Shown: positions 1 to 8,761 of the stretch, in pieces | Layout: each line of letters starts with the position of its first letter | Numbering within the stretch: the stretch's first letter is position 1 | Source of the DNA: Phormidium tanganyikae FI6-MK23 | GTDB lineage: Bacteria > Cyanobacteriota > Cyanobacteriia > Leptolyngbyales > Leptolyngbyaceae | NCBI GenBank assembly: GCA_019359175.1 | Contig: JAHHHU010000021.1 | Coordinates: 17,021 to 81,020, forward strand | Direction: 5' to 3' | DNA: 64,000 nt | Position numbers and translations under genes: made by a program | Notes under the pieces: model-generated | Told to the model about the DNA's origin: nothing | Seen by the model: only the letters and a program-made list of their open reading frames with translations | Databases searched by the model: none

Positions 1-631
1 ACTGCTGCAAAAGTTCCTGTAATCGATCGCTTTCTCGCAAAATACTTCCGGCAATTTCTCGATTCGGATCTTCTGCTTGTAACCGCTTGACCAACAATTT
101 TCCAAACGTGCGTAAAGCTGTTAACGGACTCTTCAACTGATGCAGGAGATTATCTAAAACATCGTGCTGCTGAGATTGTCTCAATCGATGTTGCTGCTGA
201 GACTGATTGAGCCATTGCGCCCGCTGATCCATTACGCACGCCAGCGATAGCGTGCTAGCAATCCGTTCGACCTGCGATCGCTCCCACGTCGTCCAAGGTC
301 GATCCTCGCGCTCTGTCACCAACAATCCGAACACCAACTCCTCATGAATCAGCGGCAAAACCAATTGCTTCGGTTGCGTCAGCCCCGTTTGCGAAACAGC
401 ATCAATTTCCGGGAGCGCCTCGACTGCGGCAGGAAGGGCGAGACGATTCGATCGCTCTAACGCCACAGCACTGTCCGGATACGCTGCGATCGGCATTAGA
501 CGTGCCTGAGAACTCTCCACTAATTCTTCAGTTAGATAAATAACGCTGAGTGATGCCCCCAGTGCTTGAGTCAATAACGCAATTTGCGATCGACACAACT
601 CAATGAATTCGGAACTTGTGGGCATCAGCAT
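1..631 (-). CDS. Sensor histidine kinase, GAF plus HisKA, Hik2-like (C-terminus outside window)
   Basis: This is the N-terminal part of a cytoplasmic sensor histidine kinase, reading off the left edge of the window. A GAF-like region fills roughly residues 10-150. A HisKA dimerisation helix follows, with phospho-acceptor motif HQLKSPLTALRTFGKLLVKR. No transmembrane helix is visible. The H-box and the following TFGKLLVKRL are typical of the cyanobacterial Hik2 / plastid CSK group, redox sensors acting on photosystem stoichiometry regulators; that assignment is from family knowledge. A cysteine lies near the N-terminus in the sequence FIELCRSQI, close to where Hik2/CSK proteins carry a proposed iron-sulfur ligand. 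ATG codons at 631 and 625 are in frame. An AAAAAGAG run sits better placed for the second, so the start is uncertain by two residues. Confidence 0.75.
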   Translation of the reverse strand, partial: MLMPTSSEFIELCRSQIALLTQALGASLSVIYLTEELVESSQARLMPIAAYPDSAVALERSNRLALPAAVEALPEIDAVSQTGLTQPKQLVLPLIHEELVFGLLVTEREDRPWTTWERSQVERIASTLSLACVMDQRAQWLNQSQQQHRLRQSQQHDVLDNLLHQLKSPLTALRTFGKLLVKRLQAEDPNREIAGSILRESDRLQELLQQ

Positions 632-742
632 CTCTTTTTCGGCAGATTTTACAAAAATAAGGATTGACGATAAGTAATTTTTCTTATTAATTTAGTAGAT
701 AGCTCTGATCCCCAACGCTTTTGCATCCGTTTGTCTTAATCT

Positions 743-764
743 TTGAGAGTGTCTACACTCTCAA
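743..764. promoter_or_regulatory. Perfect 10+2+10 palindrome, possible operator
   Basis: TTGAGAGTGT, a 2-base spacer CT, then ACACTCTCAA form a perfect dyad in the 292-base gap between the minus-strand kinase and the plus-strand DUF3155 gene. It has no T-run and lies upstream of both genes, so a transcription-factor operator is more likely than a terminator. The regulator is not identifiable. It does not fit the NtcA pattern GTA-N8-TAC. Confidence 0.4.
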
Positions 765-923
765 TTCTGAGTTACGTGACAAGTATCCAGAAAATAAAAT
801 TAAGAAATTGTATAGATGCGTTAAGAGAAGTTGAAGTCTGGAGCTGTAGCTGATATATTTTCGACGGGTTTTGTAACGATCATTACAACTTTCGGCAGTT
901 TGGAACCTAAGGAGGTAAAGGGT

Positions 924-1238
924 TTGGCAAGAAGACGTAAACGGAAAAGCCGGAGACGGCAAGAAGGAAGACGGATTTTGGAAAGCGTCCCTCAATTTAG
1001 CATTGAGTGTGGCGAAGATAAACCTGTCACCGCTGCTCGCAAGTTCATTCACGCTGAAGGCATTTTGCCGCCCGCACTGTTACTGGTTAAGAGGAACGAG
1101 CATACCACGGATCGATACTTCTGGGCAGAGAAGGGGCTGTTCGGCGCTCAATACGTCGAAGAAAACCACTTTTTATTCCCCAGCTTGAGAACCTCTGAGG
1201 ATGAAGTTGATGTCGTCGTTCCTTCCCGGAGCAGATAG
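924..1238 (+). CDS. DUF3155-type conserved cyanobacterial protein
   Basis: A 104-residue basic protein beginning LARRRKRKSRRRQEGRR, initiated by TTG at 924. The start is chosen because a full Shine-Dalgarno AAGGAGGT at 909-916 sits 7 bases upstream. An upstream ATG at 831 would add 31 residues of low-quality sequence. The body (IECGEDKPVTAARKFI, LPPALLLVKRNEHTTDRYFW) resembles a small protein family confined to cyanobacteria, which I recall as DUF3155. Function is unknown. The Arg/Lys-rich N-terminus could bind nucleic acid, but this is inference. The gene stands alone and is followed by a strong terminator at 1363-1398. Confidence 0.8.
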   Translation: MARRRKRKSRRRQEGRRILESVPQFSIECGEDKPVTAARKFIHAEGILPPALLLVKRNEHTTDRYFWAEKGLFGAQYVEENHFLFPSLRTSEDEVDVVVPSRSR

Positions 1239-1362
1239 GCATTTGATCTAAACAGCTCAGTTTACCCTGATTTCGCCTGCTCTAGAATGCGAGTGCAACT
1301 GTAGTTTTCTCATCTACAGGTTCAGTCGAGCAAAGCGATCGTACATTCCAGCATTCACCCGA

Positions 1363-1398
1363 TAAAAGCTCCCCTCAACGCATCGAGGGGAGCTTTTA
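1363..1398. terminator. Bidirectional rho-independent terminator
   Basis: A perfect 14-bp stem TAAAAGCTCCCCTC / GAGGGGAGCTTTTA with an 8-base loop, carrying A/T tracts on both sides. It lies between the convergent DUF3155 gene (ends 1238) and the CCB1-like gene (ends 1407). Confidence 0.85.
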
Positions 1399-1406
1399 CA
1401 TACAGA

Positions 1407-1931
1407 CTATTCTGATTTCAGTTCTAACGATCTCTGTAATTCTTCCAACTCATCCCGGTGCGCCCTGACTGTAATAACGCTTTGGGAAGTCGCATCTAAG
1501 CTTGGCTCAACCTTCAGCGACACCTGCTCAACCCGCTCTGCCCCTTTCCAGTAAAAGACTCCTGCCAACGGGGACAGGAGTAATAATCCAAACCAAAAAT
1601 TTGACCAATCGGGCAGCACCATCGAGAGCACAAACACAAAGCACAGCACGCCGATCGAAGCAAGCAACGACAGAAATACTGCCAGGAACACGCTAGGACG
1701 AACAACGCCTTCAAATGTAACCTGATTTTGGGTTGCGTCGATCGCGGCCACTCGATACGATCGCTGCCCGAAATACGAGCGCAATTGAGAGAGCAGAGAA
1801 TCTTCAGATTGGTCGGAAAGCAACCGCACCTCCTGAGTTCGATCTTTGACTGAGGCGCGAATGAAGAAAAACAGCCCAATCATTAATAGAATCGTCAGGA
1901 GAAACGTGGAGGCAATTACAGGCTGAGTCAT
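1407..1931 (-). CDS. Cofactor assembly of complex C subunit B (CCB1-like) membrane protein
   Basis: A 174-residue membrane protein. One TM helix lies near residues 5-24 (ASTFLLTILLMIGLFFFIRA) and a pair of helices near 80-125, with soluble stretches between and after. It resembles the cyanobacterial family annotated as cofactor assembly of complex C subunit B / CCB1. In plastids this family helps attach the covalent c-type heme (ci) on the stromal side of cytochrome b6. The assignment rests on overall pattern, including RASVKDRTQ and VTFEGVVRPS; no catalytic motif is defined. It is a single gene, ending at the shared terminator. Confidence 0.7.
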   Translation of the reverse strand: MTQPVIASTFLLTILLMIGLFFFIRASVKDRTQEVRLLSDQSEDSLLSQLRSYFGQRSYRVAAIDATQNQVTFEGVVRPSVFLAVFLSLLASIGVLCFVFVLSMVLPDWSNFWFGLLLLSPLAGVFYWKGAERVEQVSLKVEPSLDATSQSVITVRAHRDELEELQRSLELKSE

Positions 1932-2007
1932 GGCGCAACGAAGAACAAAGATCCGGATTACACCACAAGTTTAGACAACAACGGGGTCATTCTCAGAACT
2001 CCGTTAT

Positions 2008-2400
2008 CTATTTTTCAGCCCCACTAACCTGAGGAATTCCCGAATTCTCGCGTGCTGTTTCGCGCTTCACCGCGTATTCGCGCCAAAGTCGGGCGAGATC
2101 TTGTGCCTGCTGCATGGCTTCAGATTTAATCTGATACATCCGGCGGGGACGACCGCGACCTTCGACTTTTTTCCAGTAGCCTGTGACCATTTCTTCATCT
2201 TCAAGAAACTTCAGAGCACTATAGAGAACGGTATCCGATAAACGATAGAGCGGGTATTCAGTTTCGAGCAGTTGAATTAGCTCGGTTCCGTAAGAGTCTC
2301 CCCGTAAGAGAACGGCGAGAACATAGCAGACCGCCAGTTCCTTATTGAGATAAAAAGGGGGCGGATCTTTGAAAAATTGATAGATATCCTCAAATTTCAT
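2008..2400 (-). CDS. PadR family transcriptional regulator
   Basis: A 130-residue winged-helix protein. The PadR signature is clear: ELAVCYVLAVLLRGDSYGTELIQLLE, then DTVLYSALKFLEDEEMVTGYW, then the basic wing VEGRGRPRRMYQI. A short helical tail would provide dimerisation. PadR proteins usually repress neighbouring or distant genes in response to small ligands; the ligand and targets cannot be told here. It has an unusually long upstream region (over 900 bases) with a potential RNA structure at 2488-2535. Confidence 0.88.
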   Translation of the reverse strand: MKFEDIYQFFKDPPPFYLNKELAVCYVLAVLLRGDSYGTELIQLLETEYPLYRLSDTVLYSALKFLEDEEMVTGYWKKVEGRGRPRRMYQIKSEAMQQAQDLARLWREYAVKRETARENSGIPQVSGAEK

Positions 2401-3312
2401 CTGTCTGATTCCAGGCGTGAGAAATAACTTGCTTGAAAAAGCGATGCCAAATTGAAAACTCAGCGTAGCTTACCTAAGATTAACAACCACGTTGCGGACG
2501 TTGCCGTCCCCCTAAAGGGTTAATCCTTCAACGTGAAATATTAAACTAACTCGAATCGCTAAGGTGAGTAGATACAATTGACGACTCTACAACTCAGGGA
2601 ACATTTACGATCGAATTGTTAGCGTGAAAGAACAGCGCAAGTCGATCGCAGTTTGAGTGGGGGCAATGTCGCTTCATCGTTAAGCAATTTCAGAAAATTA
2701 GTGCTGAAGAACCAGGGCAATTTAGGATTTGGTTTGATCGCAATCTCGATCGCAGTGTCGGTGGATGTCGCCTAGCATTCAATGCGCTTCTCTTGCAACA
2801 GCAATCTCGTTAAGTTGCTTAACTTCTACGAATTGTACATCCCGATTCTAAACTTGAATTCCTAATTTGTGGGTTACAAAGTAAATTAGCTTGCGCTGGA
2901 TCAAAGAGCCTTCAAGGATTTGGCGCTATTTGAAGAAATATTTCAATAAATCGCAATCTCTATAGGTCTACTTATTCGCGGAGATCTAATTTCGCTGGCT
3001 CAATCTAATCCTTGCTTAAGCTTCATACCTAGGCAGTTCGTGGTTTTGACTCGATTTTCAAAACTGTCAAAGTTGGTAGGAGAATTTTTAGCCTTTCTCT
3101 GAATCCACAAAGACTAAATTTCTTGCTCTCTCGATTAAAAGCACTGGCGATTTTAGCGAAATTCTAGCCAAAATTGGCAGAATTCTCATTTAGATTAGCG
3201 TGCTAAACGATCGCGGAAATTATTTTTGCGTCGTCGCCCAAAATCACGACAATTTGCTAAAATCACTGCTGATCCGACGCGCAGTTTTAGGAAAGGTTCC
3301 CAACAAGAAGAA
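2401..3312. other. 912-base gap without a recognisable gene
   Basis: I see no credible open reading frame, tRNA or repeat here. It is AT-richer than its neighbours, with many stops in all frames. The only distinct structure is the possible three-way junction at 2488-2535. Promoters for padR (minus strand) must lie at its left end. A non-coding RNA gene is possible but unsupported. Confidence 0.4.
2488..2535. other. Possible RNA three-way junction upstream of padR
   Basis: An outer stem CACGTTG (2488-2494) / CAACGTG (2529-2535) encloses two hairpins: GGAC-N6-GTCC at 2496-2509 and CCC-TAAA-GGG at 2510-2519. It sits 88-135 bases upstream of the padR start, so it may be in the padR leader or part of an unannotated RNA. 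No riboswitch class is recognised. Confidence 0.25.
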
Positions 3313-3573
3313 TTAGACTAAGCCTGTTCGCAAAGCAACCACAGCAGCTTGAACGCGATCGTCTACTGCCAGCTTGTTCATAATGCCGCGCACATGGGTT
3401 TTTACTGTGTTCGGGCTGAGATAAAGCTTTGCGGCGATTTCGGGATTGCTCAAACCGTCCACCATCAGTCTGAGAACCTCATGTTCTCGCTGTGGCAATT
3501 GCCCGATCGTGTTATCAGCAGCGGGAGGCTTGAGATGTTCGATCACGCGATGGGCGATCTGTGGATCAGACAC
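3313..3573 (-). CDS. Stand-alone LuxR-type HTH regulator, PedR-like
   Basis: An 86-residue protein that is almost entirely a LuxR/FixJ C-terminal helix-turn-helix: LPQREHEVLRLMVDGLSNPEIAAKL followed by YLSPNTVKTHVRGIMNKL. There is no receiver domain. Its size and architecture match PedR (Ssl0564 of Synechocystis), a small LuxR-type regulator that responds to photosynthetic electron transport via thioredoxin. It contains no cysteine, so direct thiol control like that reported for PedR is not evident. The start is GTG at 3573, with no strong ribosome-binding site. It stands alone on the minus strand. Confidence 0.7.
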   Translation of the reverse strand: MSDPQIAHRVIEHLKPPAADNTIGQLPQREHEVLRLMVDGLSNPEIAAKLYLSPNTVKTHVRGIMNKLAVDDRVQAAVVALRTGLV

Positions 3574-3672
3574 GCAGCGATGGAAGAGCCATAATAGAGC
3601 ATGCTAAAAACAGCTTCCCTCATCATAACGGTCGGCTACGAGGATTCTTTGGCAGTGGTTAAAAGACGATCG

Positions 3673-4398
3673 CTAAAATCGCCGACCGAGCAATCGCTGT
3701 TTCACCCCTTCTGCGATCTTCTGACCGAGATATTCAGGAATCAGACTTTCGTTTGGGCCAAGAAGATAGAGAATCAGTCGCGTTCGTCCGCGCCAAACGA
3801 GCAGATTCGCGTTCACAACCAGCAAATCCTCTTGCCAAATTGCGTACATTACTTTATAGAACAGTCCCGGTTGGTTATCTGCTTCGATCAGCAACGCAGG
3901 CAGGTGAAACACTGGATCGACGTAAAATTCAGTCTCAACCTGTTCCAAACCTGCGTCTAGGTTAAATTCAACCGCTAGCATTTCCTCGACTTCAAACCGT
4001 CCTGCCAACGCTTCTCGAATTGCTCGGCAAACGTTTTCAGAGGTTTTATCGGTCAGGGCTTTTCCGCTGCGGGACACGATTAGTTTAATAAATACCAGCA
4101 TTGGCGGATAAATCTGTCCGTACAAGCTCAGACTGTGAATCGTCAAGCCATAAGCCGCCAATACCCCAAAAATATCACTGAGCAAAAAAGATTGATTTCG
4201 GTAAGCGAAATGCAGTGCGCTTTTCGTCCCCTCGGTTTTTAGCTCAATCACCGCCTGTTTCGACTTGTACAATTGATACGCCAGTCGAAGGTTTTGCAGT
4301 TGAATTTCGCTGCTGACAAATTGTTCGTAAAACTGCGGAAACGCTCGATTGAAGCGCTTTAACAGTTCTAAAGTAGACGATTTTAGACCCAGAGCCAT
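3673..4398 (-). CDS. Protein with two ACT-like domains (GlnD C-terminus-like)
   Basis: A 241-residue protein with an N-terminal helical region (1-65) and two ACT-like segments. One lies near residues 68-130 (FLLSDIFGVLAAYGLTIHSLSLYG). The other is near 170-225 (ALLIEADNQPGLFYKVMYAI, VWRGRTRLILYLLG). The second resembles the ACT repeats at the C-terminus of GlnD (PII uridylyltransferase), but there is no nucleotidyltransferase or HD domain. A ligand-sensing role is inferred. It is divergently transcribed from the GNAT gene at 4574. Confidence 0.65.
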   Translation of the reverse strand: MALGLKSSTLELLKRFNRAFPQFYEQFVSSEIQLQNLRLAYQLYKSKQAVIELKTEGTKSALHFAYRNQSFLLSDIFGVLAAYGLTIHSLSLYGQIYPPMLVFIKLIVSRSGKALTDKTSENVCRAIREALAGRFEVEEMLAVEFNLDAGLEQVETEFYVDPVFHLPALLIEADNQPGLFYKVMYAIWQEDLLVVNANLLVWRGRTRLILYLLGPNESLIPEYLGQKIAEGVKQRLLGRRF

Positions 4399-4573
4399 AG
4401 TGGTGGAGACTGCCCCTAGAGGACGTGCGGATAAACAAGCGGAAACCAGGAATGAACGGAAGAAATCGATCGAGAAACGGCAATTGCCAACATTTCCCTA
4501 AAATCGGCAGAATGCAACCCAAATCCGAGAGATATACTAACTATTACTGCTTCACTGTTATCACCACGCTTTC

Positions 4574-5110
4574 ATGGGTTTTTGGAAAAGCTTATTTAGT
4601 AGTACGGACGCTTCGATCGAGAAACCAGCTTCGACCGAGAGCTATGTTGTCCCTGGATCAGTGGATGGCTCGACGACGGGCGATCGCGCAAACTCACGGA
4701 TCTTTTTCTCGACTGAACGCGAGATCGATCTTTACGAGCTAGAGGAGTTATGCGATGCGGTCGGTTGGTCGCGTCGTCCGCTCAGAAAAGTCAAAAAGGC
4801 GATTCAGCATAGTTTTTTGGTTGGTACGATGTGGGAGCAACGCGGAGCAACGCGGCGACTGGTCGGATTCGCACGGGCGACTTCTGACCATGCGTTTAAC
4901 GCCACGATTTGGGATGTCGTGGTACATCCAGATTTCCAGGGCAAGGGGCTTGGGAAAGCGCTAATGAAGTTCATGATTAAGAAGCTTCGGAGTGAGGATA
5001 TCAGTAATATCACTTTGTTTGCTGATCCGCAGGTCGTTAATTTCTACCGAAATTTAGGATTCATGCAAGATCCAGAGGGAATCAAAGGGATGTTTTGGTA
5101 TCCGGATTAA
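4574..5110 (+). CDS. GNAT family N-acetyltransferase, Ycf52/NSI type
   Basis: A 178-residue protein with a low-complexity N-terminus (1-45) followed by a GNAT fold. The acetyl-CoA motif is [20 protein letters not shown] (Q-x-x-G-x-G), and the C-terminal NFYRNLGF is typical. The segment [20 protein letters not shown] matches the group containing red-algal plastid Ycf52 and plant chloroplast NSI/GNAT2, which acetylate proteins and affect photosynthetic state transitions in plants. The substrate in cyanobacteria is not deduced here. Start is ATG at 4574, in a 175-base divergent promoter region. Confidence 0.82.
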   Translation: MGFWKSLFSSTDASIEKPASTESYVVPGSVDGSTTGDRANSRIFFSTEREIDLYELEELCDAVGWSRRPLRKVKKAIQHSFLVGTMWEQRGATRRLVGFARATSDHAFNATIWDVVVHPDFQGKGLGKALMKFMIKKLRSEDISNITLFADPQVVNFYRNLGFMQDPEGIKGMFWYPD

Positions 5111-5188
5111 ATTTGTATCCGGGATTCCACTTTACAAGAGTTCCCCAGTCGCGAAGCAGGGATACGGGCGATCGATGAAATTCCGGAA

Positions 5189-5641
5189 TTATCGAAGGAT
5201 GCGGGCTTGCTGAATCCATAGACCAAGGTAATCCGTGGTCGGACAGAGATCGCGGCGTTGCATGGTGGAGACATGAAGCCGGAGTAATTGGCGGTGGAGT
5301 TGCCCGATCGAGGTTTGCGATAGTTGCGCGGGTGAAGCGATCCCCGCATGAAGCAGTAAGCCTGCGTATTCACATCCAACGCTAGGAATTCGGGCAAGAT
5401 TCGCAAGTGCGACCCATTTGTTCAATTGACGGATCGGAACGTGAAGTTCGTTTGCCAGGAGATTTCGCTTATCTTGCGTACCGCCTAACTTTACGAGATC
5501 TAAAGTAGTGTGGATTTCTCGATCGAGTAACCGAGTCGCATCATCGGCAGCTAGTCCAGGAAGTAAATCGATCGCCCAACTCGCGGATGCAATTCCTGAA
5601 GGCTTTTTCGATGGCGGTGAGGCATTGGAAGAATGAGCCAC
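5189..5641 (-). CDS. DUF4332 domain-containing protein
   Basis: A 150-residue protein with two helix-hairpin-helix-like halves. The C-terminal half has the DUF4332 pattern: WVALANLARIPSVGCEYAGL, then LLHAGIASPAQLSQTS. The N-terminal half repeats it weakly (LLPGLAADDATRLLDREIHT). Helix-hairpin-helix proteins often bind DNA non-specifically; the role of this family is unknown. It is convergent with the GNAT gene (78 bases between stops) and divergent from the Fur gene. Confidence 0.7.
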   Translation of the reverse strand: MAHSSNASPPSKKPSGIASASWAIDLLPGLAADDATRLLDREIHTTLDLVKLGGTQDKRNLLANELHVPIRQLNKWVALANLARIPSVGCEYAGLLLHAGIASPAQLSQTSIGQLHRQLLRLHVSTMQRRDLCPTTDYLGLWIQQARILR

Positions 5642-5895
5642 GGTATCCTCGAAGCAAAATTAAGACATTTTAGTTTAACGAACTTGTTACACAAATGCAG
5701 CGCTTCAAAGCAAAGTTGTAGCGAGTTTGCTTTAGCGTGTGATAGAAATAGATCAGATGAGCTAACCTCTATCATTCGATAGGGTATCAGACCATTCTGA
5801 AAACGAATAAAGCTTTCATTTAAAGTTGTATTTTCTAACAGATTCACGATCGAGATGCTTCATTAACAACAGAGTCCATAGCATTACTAATTACG

Positions 5896-6336
5896 ATGAA
5901 CACCGAACTTACGTCAGACCTCAAACCGATTCGCTGCCTTGATGATGCGATCGAGCGCTGCCAAACGCTCGGAATGCGGCTTAGTCGCCAACGTCGATTT
6001 ATTCTGGAACTGCTTTGGCAAGATCAAGAGCATTTGTCCGCGCGGGAGATTTACGATCGCTTAAATCGCCAGGGAAAAGACATCGGACATACATCGGTGT
6101 ATCAGAATTTAGAGGCACTGTCTGAGCAGGGGATCATCGAATGTATCGAGCGATCGGACGGAAGATTGTATGGAAACGTAAGCGATGCCCATAGCCATGT
6201 GAACTGCATCGATACCCAGCAAATTCTAGACATTCACATCGAACTTCCTGAAGAAATCATTCGACAGGTAGAGGCGCAAACGGGTGTGCGAATCACAGAG
6301 TATCACATCGATTTCTATGGCTATCGAGCGAAGTAG
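5896..6336 (+). CDS. furC: Fur family transcriptional regulator, FurC/PerR type
   Basis: A 146-residue Fur protein. The winged helix covers about residues 20-90 (LSRQRRFILELLWQ, GHTSVYQNLEALSEQGIIE). The regulatory metal site is visible as H47, D97, H99, H101 and D112. The paired CxxC structural-zinc motifs usual in Fur/PerR are absent: cysteines are at 14, 22, 83 and 104 only. Sequence style fits the cyanobacterial FurC (PerR-like peroxide-response) group better than FurA or Zur; this is judgement from memory. PerR-type regulators control peroxiredoxins, but no target gene is adjacent. Divergent from the DUF4332 gene. Confidence 0.75.
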   Translation: MNTELTSDLKPIRCLDDAIERCQTLGMRLSRQRRFILELLWQDQEHLSAREIYDRLNRQGKDIGHTSVYQNLEALSEQGIIECIERSDGRLYGNVSDAHSHVNCIDTQQILDIHIELPEEIIRQVEAQTGVRITEYHIDFYGYRAK

Positions 6337-6625
6337 AAACCGATGTGCTAGAGAAATCTTTTATACGCGATCGCAAATGCTTTCGGAGTTCAGATTGAGA
6401 AATTCGTGATTCAATAGGCGAAACCCGTTCTTCTCAATCGCGTTCATTTCATCGTCGCTTACGTCCTAAACGGTTTATGAGCGAAGTTTTTGTAATTACT
6501 CCCGGAAACATTGATCCTTCGAGCGGAACTTGTAACAGCATTCTGCATCGAGGGCTCCATCGGCAAAATCGCCTGTAAAATAGCCGAAACTCTGACCCGC
6601 GCCTGATATACGGTTCGCAGCGATA

Positions 6626-8689
6626 ATGGCTAGAAAACCCACCCCCCAATGGCTTCAAGGGCTTCAATCATTCCAGAAGCCGAAATCTGAAGAAGAGCAT
6701 CCGTCGACTCCAATCGATCGCCCCTCCGACCATTCCACTGTTCTCCTAGAAGATGACCCCAACTCTGAGGATTCTACGGAGTTAGAACCGCGTGAGTCTC
6801 TGCCGCATCCGGTAAAGCACCGAGTTGCCAAGATTAGCAAACGCGCAGCGAAAACTGCGACGGCTGCAACCACCGTGACCGCCCACCGAATGGGATCGCT
6901 TGCCAAAGCTTGGAAGTGGCAACTGATCTGGTTAAGTATTCTCGGTGTTTTTGGGGGAACCGGAGCGATCGCGTTTTTGTGGATCTCGAAAGTTCCGCCC
7001 GCTGTCGAGTGTCAGAAAGTAACCGTTCAATCGTTGGAGTCAGAGCAGCTTTCTTGCGCTCAACAAGCCGCGCAGTCGGGTAACGCTGATCAGATTATTG
7101 CTTCGATTAATTTGGTGAAAGGCTGGACGACAGAGCATCCCCTGTATGGACAGTCGCGATCGCTGCTCGAAGATTGGTCAAATACGCTGCTGATTTTGGC
7201 ACGCGATCGAGTGAATCAGCGAGACATCAAAGGCGCGGTTTCCCTAGCAAATCAGATTCCGCAGTCGAGTCCGATCTACAAAGATGCTCAAGCGGCGATC
7301 GATCGATGGCAGGCAGAGTACCGCAGAGGAGAAGCGATTTACGCCAAAATTGTCGATGCGCTGAAGAAGCAAAGCTGGGATAAAGCGTCGGAGCAAATGG
7401 CGCAATTGGCGCTCGTGAATGATCCCGGTTGGCAAGAGCGCTTAGGGCAGATTCGTGAACAGACCAACAGCGAGAAGAAAGCTTGGAAATCTTTAACTGA
7501 CGCGCGGAATTTTGCGAAAGCGAATCCACCGACGCAGCTAGGGCAAGCGATCGCACTGGCTGATCCCATCGATCGCAAAACGTTCGTTTGGACATTGCAG
7601 GCAAATCAGGAAGTGACTCGCTGGCGCAATACGATTTTTAGTCTAGTGATCGCGCAGTTTGATCAGCAAAAGATTGGTGTTGCAAGCAATCTACTCAACT
7701 CGCTGCCAGAAAGTGTTCAGTTGACGGGCGCTAACCAGGATCTAATTCGATTGGTGCGGGCAAGAGAAATTGAAACTGCTAATCGATACAATGCGCCGGG
7801 ATTGGAACGAATTGTGCCGATAATGATGGCGACTCATCTGGTGAAGCAGATCGATTCCCAAAGTCCATTTGCATCACGGGCAAAAACGTTAATTCCCCGC
7901 TTAGAGCAGCAGACACAAGATTTAATGCAGTTGAACGTTGCAAGCACGATCGCGAATTTACAACAAATCCCGATGCTGGAAGTTGCGATCGCTCAAGCAA
8001 CTTCGGTTCAACCAAAACGTCCCGGACGGCTTCACGCGCAAACCTTGATCGCACAATGGCGTAAGGAATTGCAGTCGATGCAGGATCGACCTGTTTTAAC
8101 CCGCGCGGAACAGGTCGCGAAATCCGGCAAGGTTGGAAATCTTCGATCCGCGATCGCGCTGGCATCGCTTGTAAAACCGCAGCGATCGCTCCGAATTCAA
8201 GCGCAAACGAATATCGCGGATTGGACAAATCAGATCGAGATTATTGAAGACCGTCCAATTATCAACAATGCAAGAGCGATCGCGCAAACTGGACAACTCG
8301 GACAGGCGATCAACGTGGCAGGAAGTATCCGGCCGGGACGAGCCTTGTACAACGAGGCGCAAGGCTTGATCGGGGAATGGGTGTATCAGATTCAGCTTGC
8401 CGAGGATCGACCAGTTCTAAATCAGGCGGCAGGGCTAGCAGGTCAGGGATATCTGACCCGCGCGATCGATGTGGCAGCGGGAATTGCGCCGGGACGACCG
8501 CTGTATGGGGAAGCGAGAGGCTTGATCGGGCAGTGGGCAGCAGAGCGGGCAGAAATTTGGCGGCAGCGGGATGGCGCTCCTCAGCCTGCACCGAGTTACG
8601 AGTCACCTGTGCAATCGGCTCCTTCACCTGAGCCGAGTCGATCCGAACCCATGCCACCTGCTTCGTCGGAACCTACCCCGCCGCAGTAG
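6626..8689 (+). CDS. Single-pass membrane protein with tandem helical repeats
   Basis: A 687-residue protein. Residues 1-95 are hydrophilic and acidic, then basic. A TM helix lies near 98-120 (LIWLSILGVFGGTGAIAFLW). The rest is an extracytoplasmic helical repeat domain. The clearest repeats, about 50 residues each between 485 and 645, share DRPVLxxAxxLAxxGxLxxAI, then a PGRxLYxEAQxLIxxW motif. A Pro/Ser/Glu-rich tail follows. Such proteins are sometimes misannotated as chromosome segregation ATPases, but no ATPase motif is present. Function is unknown; the repeats resemble TPR-like scaffolds. The next gene (DUF3685) follows on the same strand. Confidence 0.7.
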   Translation: MARKPTPQWLQGLQSFQKPKSEEEHPSTPIDRPSDHSTVLLEDDPNSEDSTELEPRESLPHPVKHRVAKISKRAAKTATAATTVTAHRMGSLAKAWKWQLIWLSILGVFGGTGAIAFLWISKVPPAVECQKVTVQSLESEQLSCAQQAAQSGNADQIIASINLVKGWTTEHPLYGQSRSLLEDWSNTLLILARDRVNQRDIKGAVSLANQIPQSSPIYKDAQAAIDRWQAEYRRGEAIYAKIVDALKKQSWDKASEQMAQLALVNDPGWQERLGQIREQTNSEKKAWKSLTDARNFAKANPPTQLGQAIALADPIDRKTFVWTLQANQEVTRWRNTIFSLVIAQFDQQKIGVASNLLNSLPESVQLTGANQDLIRLVRAREIETANRYNAPGLERIVPIMMATHLVKQIDSQSPFASRAKTLIPRLEQQTQDLMQLNVASTIANLQQIPMLEVAIAQATSVQPKRPGRLHAQTLIAQWRKELQSMQDRPVLTRAEQVAKSGKVGNLRSAIALASLVKPQRSLRIQAQTNIADWTNQIEIIEDRPIINNARAIAQTGQLGQAINVAGSIRPGRALYNEAQGLIGEWVYQIQLAEDRPVLNQAAGLAGQGYLTRAIDVAAGIAPGRPLYGEARGLIGQWAAERAEIWRQRDGAPQPAPSYESPVQSAPSPEPSRSEPMPPASSEPTPPQ

Positions 8690-8761
8690 GAGATTGTTTG
8701 AAGTTGACTTGTGCTGGGCGTTTCTAAGCGGTTTAATCAAGACAAACGTGCTGGCGAATGG

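Noticed and set aside
831..923. Longer N-terminus (ATG 831) for the DUF3155 gene
   Set aside because: A perfect AAGGAGGT lies 7 bases before TTG 924, and the extra 31 residues look non-coding and contain the ribosome-binding site itself.
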